The notes under the pieces were generated by a model. That model searched no databases. It had not been told where the DNA came from and saw only the letters and a list, made by a program, of their open reading frames with translations. DNA of 64,000 bases from Novosphingobium nitrogenifigens DSM 19370 (GTDB lineage Bacteria > Pseudomonadota > Alphaproteobacteria > Sphingomonadales > Sphingomonadaceae): assembly GCF_000192575.1 (NCBI RefSeq), contig NZ_GL876935.1:428033-492032 (forward strand), in the 5' to 3' direction. Shown here piece after piece: positions 17,393 to 25,475 of the stretch (its first letter is position 1; each line of letters begins with the position of its first letter). The translations under genes were made by a program, and so were the position numbers.

Positions 17393-18337
17393 TCACCCCC
17401 GTGCCAACCGCCGCATCGCCTGCGGCGGTTGACCGAAAGCGCGCATGAAGGCGCGGCGCATGCGTTCAGGGTCGTGGAAACCGGTGGCAAGCGCGATCTG
17501 TTCGACCGGGACGGGGGTGGTTTCGACCCGTTCGCGCGCCACGTCGAGCCGCAGGCGTTCGACCGCGCGGGCCGGGCTCATGCCCATGTCACGCGCAAAG
17601 GCCCGGGAGAAATTGCGGGGGCTCATCGCGCAACGCGCCGCCAGTGTCTCGACAGTCAGCCGCTCGTCGAGATGTCCCCGCATCCAGTCGAGCAAGTCGC
17701 CGAAACGGCTATGGTCGCCGCCCAGTTCGGACAGGGCGGAAAACTGGGACTGGCCGCCCGGACGCCGGTAATAGACGACCATGTCCTGAGCGACGGCCCG
17801 CGCCAGATCCTCGCCCAGATCCTGCGCGATAAGGGCAAGCGCCAGATCGATCCCCGCAGTGATCCCGGCGGATGTCCAGACATGCCCGTCGCGAATGTGA
17901 ATGCGGTCAGGTTCCACCGTGACTGCCGGGAACAGATCGGCAAGCAGGGCCGCGCGACGCCAGTGCGTCGTTGCCCGCTTGCCGTCGAGCGCGCCTGCGC
18001 CCGCGAGGAGGAACGCCCCCGAGCAGACACTGCACAGGCGCCGCACTTTGCCCGCCGCCATGCGCAGGAAATAGAGGTTGGCCTCGTCCCGCATGGCCTC
18101 GCGACTGCCGTTGCCCCCGACCACGATCAAGGTATCGGGCACCAAGGCTTCGGACGCCGCGAGCGTTTCGAGCGCCACGCCCGACGAACTGCGGATCGCA
18201 CCGCCCCGCGCGGACAACAGGACGATCGAATAAGCATCGCCCGCCATGCGGCTCGCGATCTCGAAACTGGTGATCGGGCCGCACGCATCGAGCAGTTGGA
18301 AATCGTCGTAAAGATAGAGACCGATCGTGCGAGACAT
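17393..18337 (-). CDS. GlxA-family transcriptional regulator (DJ-1/PfpI plus AraC HTH)
   Basis: 314 residues: a class I glutamine-amidotransferase-like DJ-1/PfpI domain (residues 1-190, with SVCSGAFLLAGAGAL carrying the nucleophile-elbow Cys) followed by an AraC/XylS helix-turn-helix (about 210-310; LAARCAMSPRNFSRAFARD, IALATGFHDPERMRRAF). Proteins of this type usually activate small catabolic operons. It is divergent from the isonitrile-hydratase-like gene across 80 bp, so it may control both that gene and the downstream hydrolase. Confidence 0.88.
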   Translation of the reverse strand: MSRTIGLYLYDDFQLLDACGPITSFEIASRMAGDAYSIVLLSARGGAIRSSSGVALETLAASEALVPDTLIVVGGNGSREAMRDEANLYFLRMAAGKVRRLCSVCSGAFLLAGAGALDGKRATTHWRRAALLADLFPAVTVEPDRIHIRDGHVWTSAGITAGIDLALALIAQDLGEDLARAVAQDMVVYYRRPGGQSQFSALSELGGDHSRFGDLLDWMRGHLDERLTVETLAARCAMSPRNFSRAFARDMGMSPARAVERLRLDVARERVETTPVPVEQIALATGFHDPERMRRAFMRAFGQPPQAMRRLARG

Positions 18338-18417
18338 GTCCCAAAATGAGGGATCACTGTCATTTCGTCAATCGACTTGCCGCGCGATGATGAAGCCGTT
18401 CCACCAAGGAGGCACCG

Positions 18418-19131
18418 ATGTCCGAGCACCCTTTCCGCATCGTTTTCGCGATCTTTCCCGGCATGACTCAACTCGACTTTACCGGCCCCCATCAATTCCT
18501 CAGCCGCCTTCCCGACAGCGAAACCGTAGTGGCCAGTCGCGACGGCGGCGACGTCCCCGCCGAAGGACTGGTCTTTGCCGGAACGCAACGATTGTCCGAT
18601 ATTCCCGCCTGCGACCTGCTGTGCGTTCCGGGTGGTATTCCGGCCATGACGGTGGCGCTCGACATCGAATTCACGGGACAAATTCGCCGCCTCGGTCTCG
18701 GCGCACGCTATATCACCTCGGTCTGCACCGGCTCTCTCATTCTGGGTGCGGCCGGATTGTTGCAAGGACGACGGGCTGCCTGTCATTGGGCTTATCGCCA
18801 TTTGCTGCCCTTGTTCGGCGCAGTGCCCGATGAGGGGCGGGTCGTGCGTGACGGATCGGTCATCACCGGCGGCGGGGTGACCGCAGGGATCGATTTTGCG
18901 CTGACCGTTCTGGCCGAAGTCGGTGGGGAAGCTCTTGCCCGGACGCTGCAACTCGGTCTCGAATATGCCCCTGCCCCGCCTTTCGACGGCGGAACCCCGA
19001 AAACCGCGCCTGCTCCGATTCTCGAAGCCTGGCAGAAACGGATGGCGCCGATGCTCGCCCTGCGCGAAGAGGAAGCCCGTCAGGCAGCAGCCCGCCTTTC
19101 CCGCGTCTCGCCCGAGGAGATTGCCCGATGA
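18418..19131 (+). CDS. DJ-1/PfpI protein, isonitrile hydratase-like
   Basis: 237 residues; the fold and motifs agree with isonitrile hydratase, which converts isonitriles to N-formamides. The candidate catalytic residues are Cys103 ([15 protein letters not shown]) and Asp20 ([12 protein letters not shown]), the same pair used by the characterised Pseudomonas putida enzyme. A PfpI-type chaperone or amidase role is the alternative. ATG 18418 follows AAGGAGG. Its stop overlaps the start of the NTF2-like gene (ATGA). Confidence 0.78.
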   Translation: MSEHPFRIVFAIFPGMTQLDFTGPHQFLSRLPDSETVVASRDGGDVPAEGLVFAGTQRLSDIPACDLLCVPGGIPAMTVALDIEFTGQIRRLGLGARYITSVCTGSLILGAAGLLQGRRAACHWAYRHLLPLFGAVPDEGRVVRDGSVITGGGVTAGIDFALTVLAEVGGEALARTLQLGLEYAPAPPFDGGTPKTAPAPILEAWQKRMAPMLALREEEARQAAARLSRVSPEEIAR

Positions 19132-19592
19132 CCCGTCCTCCGCCTCCCCCCTTCACGGCCGAAAGTGCCGCGATCAGGGCCCGCATGGCTGAAAACGCAT
19201 GGAACGGACGCGATCCGGAAAAGGTCGCTCTGGCCTATACGCCCGACAGCCTATGGCGCAATCGATCCGACTTCATTCAGGGACGGGCCGAGATCGTCGC
19301 ATTCCTCACTCGCAAATGGGAACGGGAACACGAATATCGCCTGATCAAGGAAGTATGGACCCATGGCGCCGATCGCATCGCCGTGCGCTTTGCCTATGAA
19401 TGGCATGATGAAACCGGCGCCTGGTTTCGGTCCTATGGCAACGAAAACTGGGAATTCGATGACGCGGGCCTGATGCGGGAACGCCATGCCAGCATCAACG
19501 ACGTGGCCATCACCGCTGCGCAACGCCTGTTCCACTGGCCGCTCGGTCAACGCCCCGAGAACCATCCCGGCCTGTCGGATCTACGACTTTAG
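19128..19592 (+). CDS. NTF2-like protein (DUF1348)
   Basis: 154 residues, cytosolic, with a cone-shaped NTF2-like/SnoaL fold inferred from [18 protein letters not shown] and the [14 protein letters not shown] segment typical of DUF1348 proteins; the C-terminus ends in a HWPLGxRP motif. No catalytic role is established for the family. Four-base overlap with the preceding isonitrile-hydratase-like gene argues for a shared function. Confidence 0.82.
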   Translation: MTRPPPPPFTAESAAIRARMAENAWNGRDPEKVALAYTPDSLWRNRSDFIQGRAEIVAFLTRKWEREHEYRLIKEVWTHGADRIAVRFAYEWHDETGAWFRSYGNENWEFDDAGLMRERHASINDVAITAAQRLFHWPLGQRPENHPGLSDLRL

Positions 19593-19687
19593 CAGGCTTT
19601 TGGAGCGGTTTTTGCATCGTGATCGCTGGACGAGCCGCCTAGACCCCGCTACGCGGCAGGTTTCCGAATGCACGGGAAGGAATGACC

Positions 19688-19963
19688 ATGAATACCGCTG
19701 AACTCGCAGAAGCTGTTGCCTCGAGCCAGGGACTGACCAAGGCCGCAGCTCGCGAGCTTGTCGATGCCGTTTTCAACGCGATTGTCGAAGCCGCCACCAA
19801 GGGTGAAGAAATCTCGCTCAACGCTTTCGGCAAGTTCAAGGTGAAGGACACCCCCGCTCGCGAAGGTCGCAATCCTTCGACCGGCGCGGTGATCGCCATT
19901 GCCGCTTCGCGCAAGCTGACCTTCGCTCCGGCCAAGGCAGTCAAGGACAAGATCAACGGCTGA
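19688..19963 (+). CDS. hup: HU-family DNA-binding protein
   Basis: Histone-like nucleoid protein, 91 residues, the normal size. It has the HU signature (NAFGKFKVKDTPAREGRNPSTG) with the GRNPxTG beta-arm and a C-terminal helix KAVKDKING. I start at ATG 19688, which has GGAAGG seven bases upstream; the ATG at 19682 is too close to that site. No partner gene follows; the 3' side is occupied by a large palindrome cluster. Confidence 0.95.
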   Translation: MNTAELAEAVASSQGLTKAAARELVDAVFNAIVEAATKGEEISLNAFGKFKVKDTPAREGRNPSTGAVIAIAASRKLTFAPAKAVKDKING

Positions 19964-19979
19964 TCTGCCGGTTTGATCA

Positions 19980-20147
19980 GGGTGCGTTCAGGCCCTTTGT
20001 CCGCGAACTCCGCTTAACCGGAGTTCGCGGGAGCGGCACCGGCCCTCTCCCCCACCCGACCACCCATAGGGTACTGTCGTTGGGTGGGGGAGAGGGCCGG
20101 TGCCGCAGCCGAAACGTGAGTTTCGGCTCATATCCTCAACGCACCCG
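19980..20147. repeat. Palindrome cluster: three hairpins inside an outer stem
   Basis: Directly after the HU gene. Hairpin 1: CCGCGAACTCCG (20001-20012) with CGGAGTTCGCGG (20019-20030). Hairpin 2: a perfect 25-bp inverted repeat, 20033-20057 with 20082-20106 (C/G-rich, CCGGCCCTCTCCCCCACCC core). Hairpin 3: AGCCGAAAC (20107-20115) with GTTTCGGCT (20120-20128). An outer stem GGGTGCGTT (19980-19988) with AACGCACCC (20139-20147) encloses all three. It may be a terminator, a structured RNA or a mobile REP-type element; a partial copy of hairpin 2 lies at 22713-22731. Confidence 0.8.
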
Positions 20148-20172
20148 GTCCTCTGCCAACAAGGGGGCGTGC

Positions 20173-20430
20173 ATGGATTTCGACGACCAGTTACGCCGCT
20201 ATTTCGGCACTGCCGACCTCGACGCGCTGAACCCGTCCGCTCTTGAAAGCGGCAAGGAACGCCTCGCCGTCGAATTCGGCCTTGAAACAGATCCCGGACG
20301 CAAGTTCGCGATGTGGGCGCTGATGCACATTCTCGGCAATGCCCCGGACCTCGACGTTGCTTTCGAGGATCCCGACGACCGCAACCTCGCCCGTGACTTC
20401 ATGGACATGCTCGACAGCGGCATGGCCTGA
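20173..20430 (+). CDS. Hypothetical protein, 85 aa
   Basis: Small acidic cytosolic protein of unknown function, starting at ATG 20173 behind AAGGGGG. The sequence has no Cys or His cluster and no membrane segment; it looks all-helical (DQLRRYFG, RKFAMWALMHILG, LARDFMDMLDSGMA). It ends 19 bp before a REP-like inverted repeat. I recognise no named domain. Confidence 0.65.
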   Translation: MDFDDQLRRYFGTADLDALNPSALESGKERLAVEFGLETDPGRKFAMWALMHILGNAPDLDVAFEDPDDRNLARDFMDMLDSGMA

Positions 20431-20448
20431 CGATTCACCCTTTCTCCG

Positions 20449-20546
20449 TCACCCCGGACTTGATCCGGGGTCCCGCTGCCTTTGTGCGCGGAGGGGCCGT
20501 GCGTTTTGCCGGACCGCAAGCGAGACCCCGGATCAAGTCCGGGGTG
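20449..20546. repeat. 24-bp inverted repeat pair, REP-like
   Basis: Perfect inverted repeat: 20449-20472 (TCACCCCGGACTTGATCCGG then GGTC) and 20523-20546. Each arm is itself nearly palindromic (CCCCGGA-CTTGA-TCCGGGG). Similar CCGGACTTGATCCGG palindromes are familiar intergenic elements in alphaproteobacteria. Placed between two convergent genes, it can also serve as a bidirectional transcription stop. Confidence 0.85.
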
Positions 20547-20556
20547 ACGAGTTCGA

Positions 20557-22296
20557 TCAGAACACCGCGTGGGGTGCAGGCTCCTTCAGCATCTTCTGGC
20601 GAACCAGCGGGATCGGCGGGCCGCCGTACGACAGGAATTCGTCGTGGAAAGCGTGCCATGCGGCGCGGCCGCCACGTGACGCGGTCCAGTCGTCACGCAG
20701 GCGACGGATCATCAGCTTGCCCAGCGTGTAGTTGAGATAGGCCGGATCGTAAGTGCCGCGCGCGGCCTGCTGGTCGGCGTTGCCTTCGTCCTGAAAGCAC
20801 TGTTCGCGGAAAAGTGCCTTCGACTGGTCCACGGTCATGCCGCCGGTATGCAGGCCGATCGCGGAAAGCAGGCGGCAATCGCGCAAGAGAGCGTTCGACA
20901 ACTGCCCGATGTGAACTTTGGGATCGCCGTTCCCGAGCCCTGCTTCCCACATCATCTCTTCGGCATAATGGGCCCAGCCTTCGGCAAAAGCATAGCCGAC
21001 GAAGAGCCGCCCGACGGGGAAATCCGCGCGGTTGGAATGCAGGAACTGCACGAAGTGGCCGGGCATGACTTCATGGACGCTGGTGAACAGCAAGTCTGCC
21101 TTGCCGGGGATATAGGCGTCCTGCTTTTCCTTGGGCCAGGAAGGATCGGGCGGGCTGATGTAGAAGATCGAGGGCAGCCCCTTGTCCAGAGGCCCAGCCG
21201 GGTCGATGTAGGCGCTGTTCTGCGCATTATAGGGCGGGCTGGGGCGGACCAGTGCCTTTTCGGTGCCGGGGATCGTCACCAGATCATGGGCCCGCACGAA
21301 TGCTTCGAGATCGGGGATCTGCCGCGTCGCTTCGGCCACGGGGCCATCAGCGGGTTTGTCGGCATTCATCTTTTCGACGCAGGCGGGAACGGTCTCACCC
21401 GGCGCGAACGCGGTGCAGGCCTTGACCAGTTCGTCGCGATTGCGGGCAAGATCAGCCTTGCCCGCCGCCTCGATCGTCGGGATCGGCGCATCGACCGCCT
21501 CGGTCGCGGACAGCATCCGGGCAAAGCGTTCGGTGCCCAGGGCATAATCGCCGCCGGGCTTCTGCGCCTTGATCCAGTCGGCAACGCCCTTCATCGCGGC
21601 GCTCGCGCGTTGCGAGGCGGCCTTCAACTGCGCCTGCAACGCCGCATCCTTCACATCGGCAAAGGCACGGGGCGCGTCGTTGGCATAGGCATCGGCAAAA
21701 CCGCTGAACGCCGCACCGCCGAAATAGAGGAAGGTTGCGGGCATCGGGTGCGTCAGATTGGCGCGAATCTGCGCCGCCGCACGGGGCACCGCGTCGAAAA
21801 AGCGGATCAGCGCCCGCATACGCACCGGTGCGGGCGCATAGTCGCGGGACAAGTAGACATTGGGGTCGAGCCCGCCGTTCACATAAAAGGACGGATTGCG
21901 ATGCGGCTGATCCGCGTCGGTCAGCCAGAACAACTGCCCCTTGGCGACCTGCACCATGTAGTCGCGCTCGAACCGCTGCTTGTCGGTCAGCCCCTTGAAG
22001 CTTCCTGCGCGGGCAATGACCGAGCGCAGGAACGTGGCCTTGCGCTCCAGCCCCACTGCGCTCCAGTCGGGCAATTGCCCGTCATGCTCGTGCGCGCCCT
22101 GATAGACGGCCGTCGAGGGATCGATGACGAACCAGCGATCGAGCGTCTGCCGCACGAACCCGTCCCAGGCCGCCGCGCCGCCTGCGGCAACGGACTTTAC
22201 CGAAACCGGCCTGGCCGCGACAGGCGCGGAAAAGGCGAGCAAGGGGGCGGCAAGCAAGGCAAAAACGGACGTAGCGGATCGGCGCACGAAGGACAT
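20557..22296 (-). CDS. DUF885 family protein, putative secreted metallopeptidase
   Basis: 579 residues with a signal peptide (MSFVRRSATSVFALLAAPLL, cleavage near VAA-RP). The DUF885 hallmarks are HEVMPGHFVQ (zinc-site-like HExxxGH) and FAEGWAHYAEEMMWEAG near residues 430-470, plus a C-terminal region TLGKLMIRRLRDDW. Members are thought to be zinc-dependent peptidases or dipeptidases, but substrate is unknown. I chose ATG 22296 because the signal peptide begins there; in-frame ATGs at 22323 and 22350 are alternatives with no better ribosome-binding site. Confidence 0.85.
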   Translation of the reverse strand: MSFVRRSATSVFALLAAPLLAFSAPVAARPVSVKSVAAGGAAAWDGFVRQTLDRWFVIDPSTAVYQGAHEHDGQLPDWSAVGLERKATFLRSVIARAGSFKGLTDKQRFERDYMVQVAKGQLFWLTDADQPHRNPSFYVNGGLDPNVYLSRDYAPAPVRMRALIRFFDAVPRAAAQIRANLTHPMPATFLYFGGAAFSGFADAYANDAPRAFADVKDAALQAQLKAASQRASAAMKGVADWIKAQKPGGDYALGTERFARMLSATEAVDAPIPTIEAAGKADLARNRDELVKACTAFAPGETVPACVEKMNADKPADGPVAEATRQIPDLEAFVRAHDLVTIPGTEKALVRPSPPYNAQNSAYIDPAGPLDKGLPSIFYISPPDPSWPKEKQDAYIPGKADLLFTSVHEVMPGHFVQFLHSNRADFPVGRLFVGYAFAEGWAHYAEEMMWEAGLGNGDPKVHIGQLSNALLRDCRLLSAIGLHTGGMTVDQSKALFREQCFQDEGNADQQAARGTYDPAYLNYTLGKLMIRRLRDDWTASRGGRAAWHAFHDEFLSYGGPPIPLVRQKMLKEPAPHAVF

Positions 22297-22352
22297 CCCA
22301 AATTTCTGAAATCGCGCCACCATAGCCACGCCGACCGAAAGGTCCAGCATGA

Positions 22353-22408
22353 GGCCGCGCGCCGTCTGAGCGAAGCGACCTGCAATGAGTCCATCTCATC
22401 GCAGGTCC
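22353..22408 (+). repeat. Dispersed 56-bp repeat with hairpin, copy 1
   Basis: Contains the hairpin CCTGCAATGAG-TCCAT-CTCATCGCAGG. The whole 56-bp unit recurs almost exactly, in inverted orientation, at 38276-38331, and its hairpin core recurs at 40146-40172. Confidence 0.85.
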
Positions 22409-22411
22409 GTA

Positions 22412-22588
22412 TCAGTCGTCCCCGCGTTCCTTGCCGGGATAGATGTACATGTTGAACAGGATCATAAGGACCATCAAGACAAGGAAAATGCCGAACGAGG
22501 CGATCCAGTACTTGGGGTCATCCTGTGAAATAAAGCGCCCCGCGATCAGTGCCGGAATCAACAAGAGCAGGCGGGCAATCCAGACCAC
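22412..22588 (-). CDS. Small two-helix membrane protein, 58 aa
   Basis: Two hydrophobic segments, ARLLLLIPALIAG and ASFGIFLVLMVLMILFNMYI, joined by a short loop containing SQDDPKYW, and a charged C-terminus PGKERGDD. I place the start at GTG 22588 because a full GGAGGT ribosome-binding site (22599-22594) lies five bases upstream; upstream codons in the same frame are not hydrophobic and look non-coding. Function unknown. Confidence 0.65.
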   Translation of the reverse strand: MVWIARLLLLIPALIAGRFISQDDPKYWIASFGIFLVLMVLMILFNMYIYPGKERGDD

Positions 22589-22712
22589 AAACGACCTCCA
22601 TCCGTAACGCCATCGCCGTTCCGGTGCCCCCATCCCGGACGCATGCAACAAGTCCACGCAAACCGCTGGCATTTTGCAGGAATAAGGTGCTTAGTCCAGC
22701 ATACAACGAAAC

Positions 22713-22731
22713 GGGGAGAGGCCCGGTGCCG
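22713..22731 (+). repeat. Partial copy of the HU-downstream palindrome arm
   Basis: GGGGAGAGGCCCGGTGCCG differs by a single base from the right arm of the 25-bp palindrome at 20082-20106. The matching left arm is missing, so this looks like a decayed copy. Confidence 0.55.
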
Positions 22732-22784
22732 ATCCCACCCAACGCTCCCGCCCGGTTCGTTTCACTTTAAGGAGTGTACCGGCG

Positions 22785-23204
22785 ATGAAACCCTTTCTGA
22801 CATCCGCCCTGCTGCTGCTGGCGAGCATTCCGCTGGCCGCCTGTGCCGACGACTATGCCTATGGCGGCGGCGTCGCCTATGGTCCGGGACCATATGCCTA
22901 TGACGGCTGGTACGACGGCTATTACGGCCCGATCTATGACGGTTATTGGGGCAGCGACAATTACTTCTACTATCGTCGCGGCGCCGGGGATCGCGCGTAC
23001 ATGCGTGGGGATCGCGGGCATTTCATGCATGACGCGCCGCGTGGTCCGCACAATTACCAGCCATTCCGCGGCTCGATGACACCGGGACAGGGCATGCGCA
23101 TGCCCCATTTCCCGAGCGGTGGCTATAACGGCGGTGGGCATGGTGGCGGTCACGGCGGTGGTGGTGGTGGTGGTGGCGACCACGGCGGCGGTCACCCCCA
23201 CTGA
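22785..23204 (+). CDS. Gly/Tyr-rich lipoprotein
   Basis: 139-residue precursor with a lipoprotein signal (LLLLASIPLAAC; lipidated Cys20). The mature part is low-complexity: a Tyr/Gly/Asp-rich first half (YGGGVAYGPGPYAYDGWYDG), then a His/Gly C-terminal tail made of GHGGG and a run of glycines, encoded by GGT/GGC repeats. Outer-membrane anchoring is likely since position 2 is Ala, not Asp. The His-rich tail could bind metal, but nothing more specific can be said. ATG 22785 follows AAGGAG. Confidence 0.75.
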   Translation: MKPFLTSALLLLASIPLAACADDYAYGGGVAYGPGPYAYDGWYDGYYGPIYDGYWGSDNYFYYRRGAGDRAYMRGDRGHFMHDAPRGPHNYQPFRGSMTPGQGMRMPHFPSGGYNGGGHGGGHGGGGGGGGDHGGGHPH

Positions 23205-23236
23205 TCGAAGGTGCGGCTTCGAGGCCGCGCCCGACC

Positions 23237-24634
23237 CTATGATACCGAAGGACGTGTCATGCCGAGGGGATCGACCACAGCGTCGAATTCCTCCGCCGTG
23301 ACATAACCGAGATCAAGCGCAGCATCGCGCAGCGACAGATCATGAACCCGCGCATGGTGGGCGATTTCCGCCGACCGGTCATAGCCGATCACCGGGGCCA
23401 ATGCTGTCACCAGCATCAACGAACGCTCGACATAGGCGGCGATGCGCGCGCGATCAGGCTCGGTCCCTTCGATGCAGTACTTGCGGAAATTGGCGCTGCC
23501 TTGTGCCAGCAAAGTGATCGACTGCATCAGGTTGTGGATCATCAGCGGCTTGTAGGCGTTCATTTCCAGCATCCCGCCTGCCCCGCCCAGTCCCACGGCG
23601 ACATCGTTCGCCATGACTTGCGCACAGATCATGGTCAGCGCCTCGATCTGGGTCGGGTTCACCTTGCCCGGCATGATCGAGGAACCGGGCTCGTTTTCCG
23701 GCAGGATCAACTCGGCAATCCCCGCGCGCGGCCCACAGGCGAGAAAGCGGATGTCGTTGGCGATCTTGCCCAATGCCACGGCGAGCGTGCGCAAAGTCCC
23801 CGACAAGTGAACCAGCGCATCGTGTGAGCCTTGTGCGGCAAACTTGTTGGGGGCGCCCACGAAAGGCAATTCTGTGAACGCGGCAATTTCGGCAATCGCG
23901 GCTTCGGCAAATCCGGGTTCGGCATTGATCCCGGTCCCGACTGCCGTCCCGCCCAGCGCCAGTTCGCACACTTCGCCAAGGGCCCCTTCGATCCGGGCCA
24001 CGGCCTGGGTCAGCATCGCGGCATAGCCCGACCATTCCTGTCCCAGCGTCAATGGCGTTGCATCCTGTAGATGGGTGCGCCCGATCTTGACGATCCCGTC
24101 CCATTCGGCGGCCTTGCGCGTGATCGTGTCGCGCAAAGCGCAAACCTGCGGGACAAGATCGCGCACGATCCCCTGCGCCGCCGCGATCCCCATGGCGGTC
24201 GGAAAGCTGTCGTTCGAGCTTTGCGCCATGTTGACGTGATCGTTGGGATGGACCGGCGTCTTGGAGCCAAGCGGCATGCCCGCGATCTGGCTCGCACGGT
24301 TGGCGATCACTTCGTTGACGTTCATGTTGAACTGCGTGCCGCTGCCCGTCATCCACACATGCAGCGGGAACATGTCGGCGTGGCGCCCGTCGAGCAATTC
24401 GTCGCAGACTTTGACGATCAAGGCCTGTCGCTCGGGATCGAGCCGCCCGCTTGCACCGTTGGCGATCGCGGCGGCCCGCTTGATCACCGCATAGGCCCCG
24501 ATCAGCGCGGGCGGCATGCGTTCGGCCCCGATGCTGAAATGTTCAAGGCTGCGCTGCGTCTGCGCGCCCCACAGCTTGTCGGCGGGGACGGGCACGGCGC
24601 CCATGCTGTCATGTTCGATACGGACGTCGGTCAT
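23237..24634 (-). CDS. fumC: Class II fumarate hydratase
   Basis: Reversibly hydrates fumarate to L-malate in the TCA cycle. 465 residues, the usual length. The superfamily signature [13 protein letters not shown] is intact, as are [34 protein letters not shown] (substrate-binding and catalytic His) and [18 protein letters not shown]. Start at ATG 24634 with CGGAG upstream. Transcribed divergently from the riboswitch-controlled cobalamin operon; no functional link is evident. Confidence 0.96.
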   Translation of the reverse strand: MTDVRIEHDSMGAVPVPADKLWGAQTQRSLEHFSIGAERMPPALIGAYAVIKRAAAIANGASGRLDPERQALIVKVCDELLDGRHADMFPLHVWMTGSGTQFNMNVNEVIANRASQIAGMPLGSKTPVHPNDHVNMAQSSNDSFPTAMGIAAAQGIVRDLVPQVCALRDTITRKAAEWDGIVKIGRTHLQDATPLTLGQEWSGYAAMLTQAVARIEGALGEVCELALGGTAVGTGINAEPGFAEAAIAEIAAFTELPFVGAPNKFAAQGSHDALVHLSGTLRTLAVALGKIANDIRFLACGPRAGIAELILPENEPGSSIMPGKVNPTQIEALTMICAQVMANDVAVGLGGAGGMLEMNAYKPLMIHNLMQSITLLAQGSANFRKYCIEGTEPDRARIAAYVERSLMLVTALAPVIGYDRSAEIAHHARVHDLSLRDAALDLGYVTAEEFDAVVDPLGMTRPSVS

Positions 24635-24754
24635 GGGGGGACTCCGGGGCCAAGGGCACGCCGACGGTTCTATACCCATGTCCGGCCAAGACAAATGTCC
24701 GACCTTTCTTGTCCCGCGTTTGCTTGACAGGCGGGCGACCATGCCGCAATCGCA

Positions 24755-24985
24755 AGGGGCTGGTTCCCGGTTGCAGAGCGATTTGCAGCCGGGCGAAGAG
24801 GGAATGCAAGCGGGAAAGCCCATATGGGCGCGACCCGCAAAAGCAGCCGCCCCCGCGACCGTAACCGGACGAGACTGACCACGATGCCACTGGCCGCTTG
24901 CGGCATGGGAAGGCAGGTCCGTCGTCGGCGAACCGGGCTTTCCCGCCCGATCCGCCCCAGTCCGCAGCCGGGAGACCTGCCAGCA
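24755..24985 (+). promoter_or_regulatory. Cobalamin riboswitch 1 (corrin ring operon)
   Basis: Shows the conserved blocks in order: GAGGGAA and a GCGGG/CCCGC stem, CAGCCGCCCCCGCGACCGTA (equivalent to the CTGCCCCCGCAACTGTA core), GCCACTGG, GGGAAGGC, and the 3' B12 box AGCCGGGAGACCTGCC at 24966-24981. It precedes the DUF1636-cobW-cobN operon. Extent is approximate. I see no T-rich terminator after it, so translational control of the first gene is likelier. Confidence 0.92.
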
Positions 24986-25095
24986 GAACGAAAACCCGCA
25001 GCCGGGGTGTGCTGTGCGCGGTATCGGCAAGGACGACGGCGCGGCTGTCGGCCTGCGCCCGCCGTATGCCCCCCTGCACCGATGAAGGACGGTCA

Positions 25096-25473
25096 TTGGG
25101 CATTCAAGATCAGGGCACCACGGCCACGCTGCATGTCTGCGTCACCTGTCGCGCGGGTGATCCCGCCGCGACGTCGCAGGACTGTCCGGGCAAGAGCCTG
25201 GCCGCCGCACTGATGGCAGGCGATCCCCCGCCGGGGGTCGTGATCGAGCCGGTCGAATGCCTCTCTGCCTGCTCCAGCGGCTGTGCCATCGCCCTGTCCC
25301 GCCCCGGATCGTGGACTTATGTCTATGGCCGCATGACACAGGCCGACGTTCCCGAAATCCTGTCGGGCGCGGCACTCTATGCGCAAAGCGAGGACGGCAT
25401 CGTCCCCTGGCGCGAACGCCCCGGTATTTTCCGCAAGCAATCCATCGCCCGCGTCCCTCCGCAAAAGGTCTGA
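25096..25473 (+). CDS. DUF1636 metal-binding protein of cobalamin operon
   Basis: 125 residues with a ferredoxin-like/thioredoxin-like Cys pattern: CVTC near the N-terminus, CPGKSL, then CLSACSSGC, which suggests a [2Fe-2S] or cobalt site. DUF1636 genes regularly accompany cobW and cobN. I chose TTG 25096 because GAAGGA sits six bases upstream; ATG 25066, in frame, has no ribosome-binding site. The first gene after the riboswitch, two bases before cobW. Confidence 0.8.
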   Translation: MGIQDQGTTATLHVCVTCRAGDPAATSQDCPGKSLAAALMAGDPPPGVVIEPVECLSACSSGCAIALSRPGSWTYVYGRMTQADVPEILSGAALYAQSEDGIVPWRERPGIFRKQSIARVPPQKV

Positions 25474-25475
25474 GC

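Noticed and set aside
14681-18349. 1222-codon plus-strand frame
   Set aside because: Opposes nasS, nasT, the CocE-family hydrolase and the GlxA regulator, each with clear motifs.
23125-23195. GGT/GGC-rich repeat tract as a possible tandem-repeat or CRISPR-like array
   Set aside because: It encodes the Gly/His tail of the lipoprotein; there are no spacers and no regular repeat unit.
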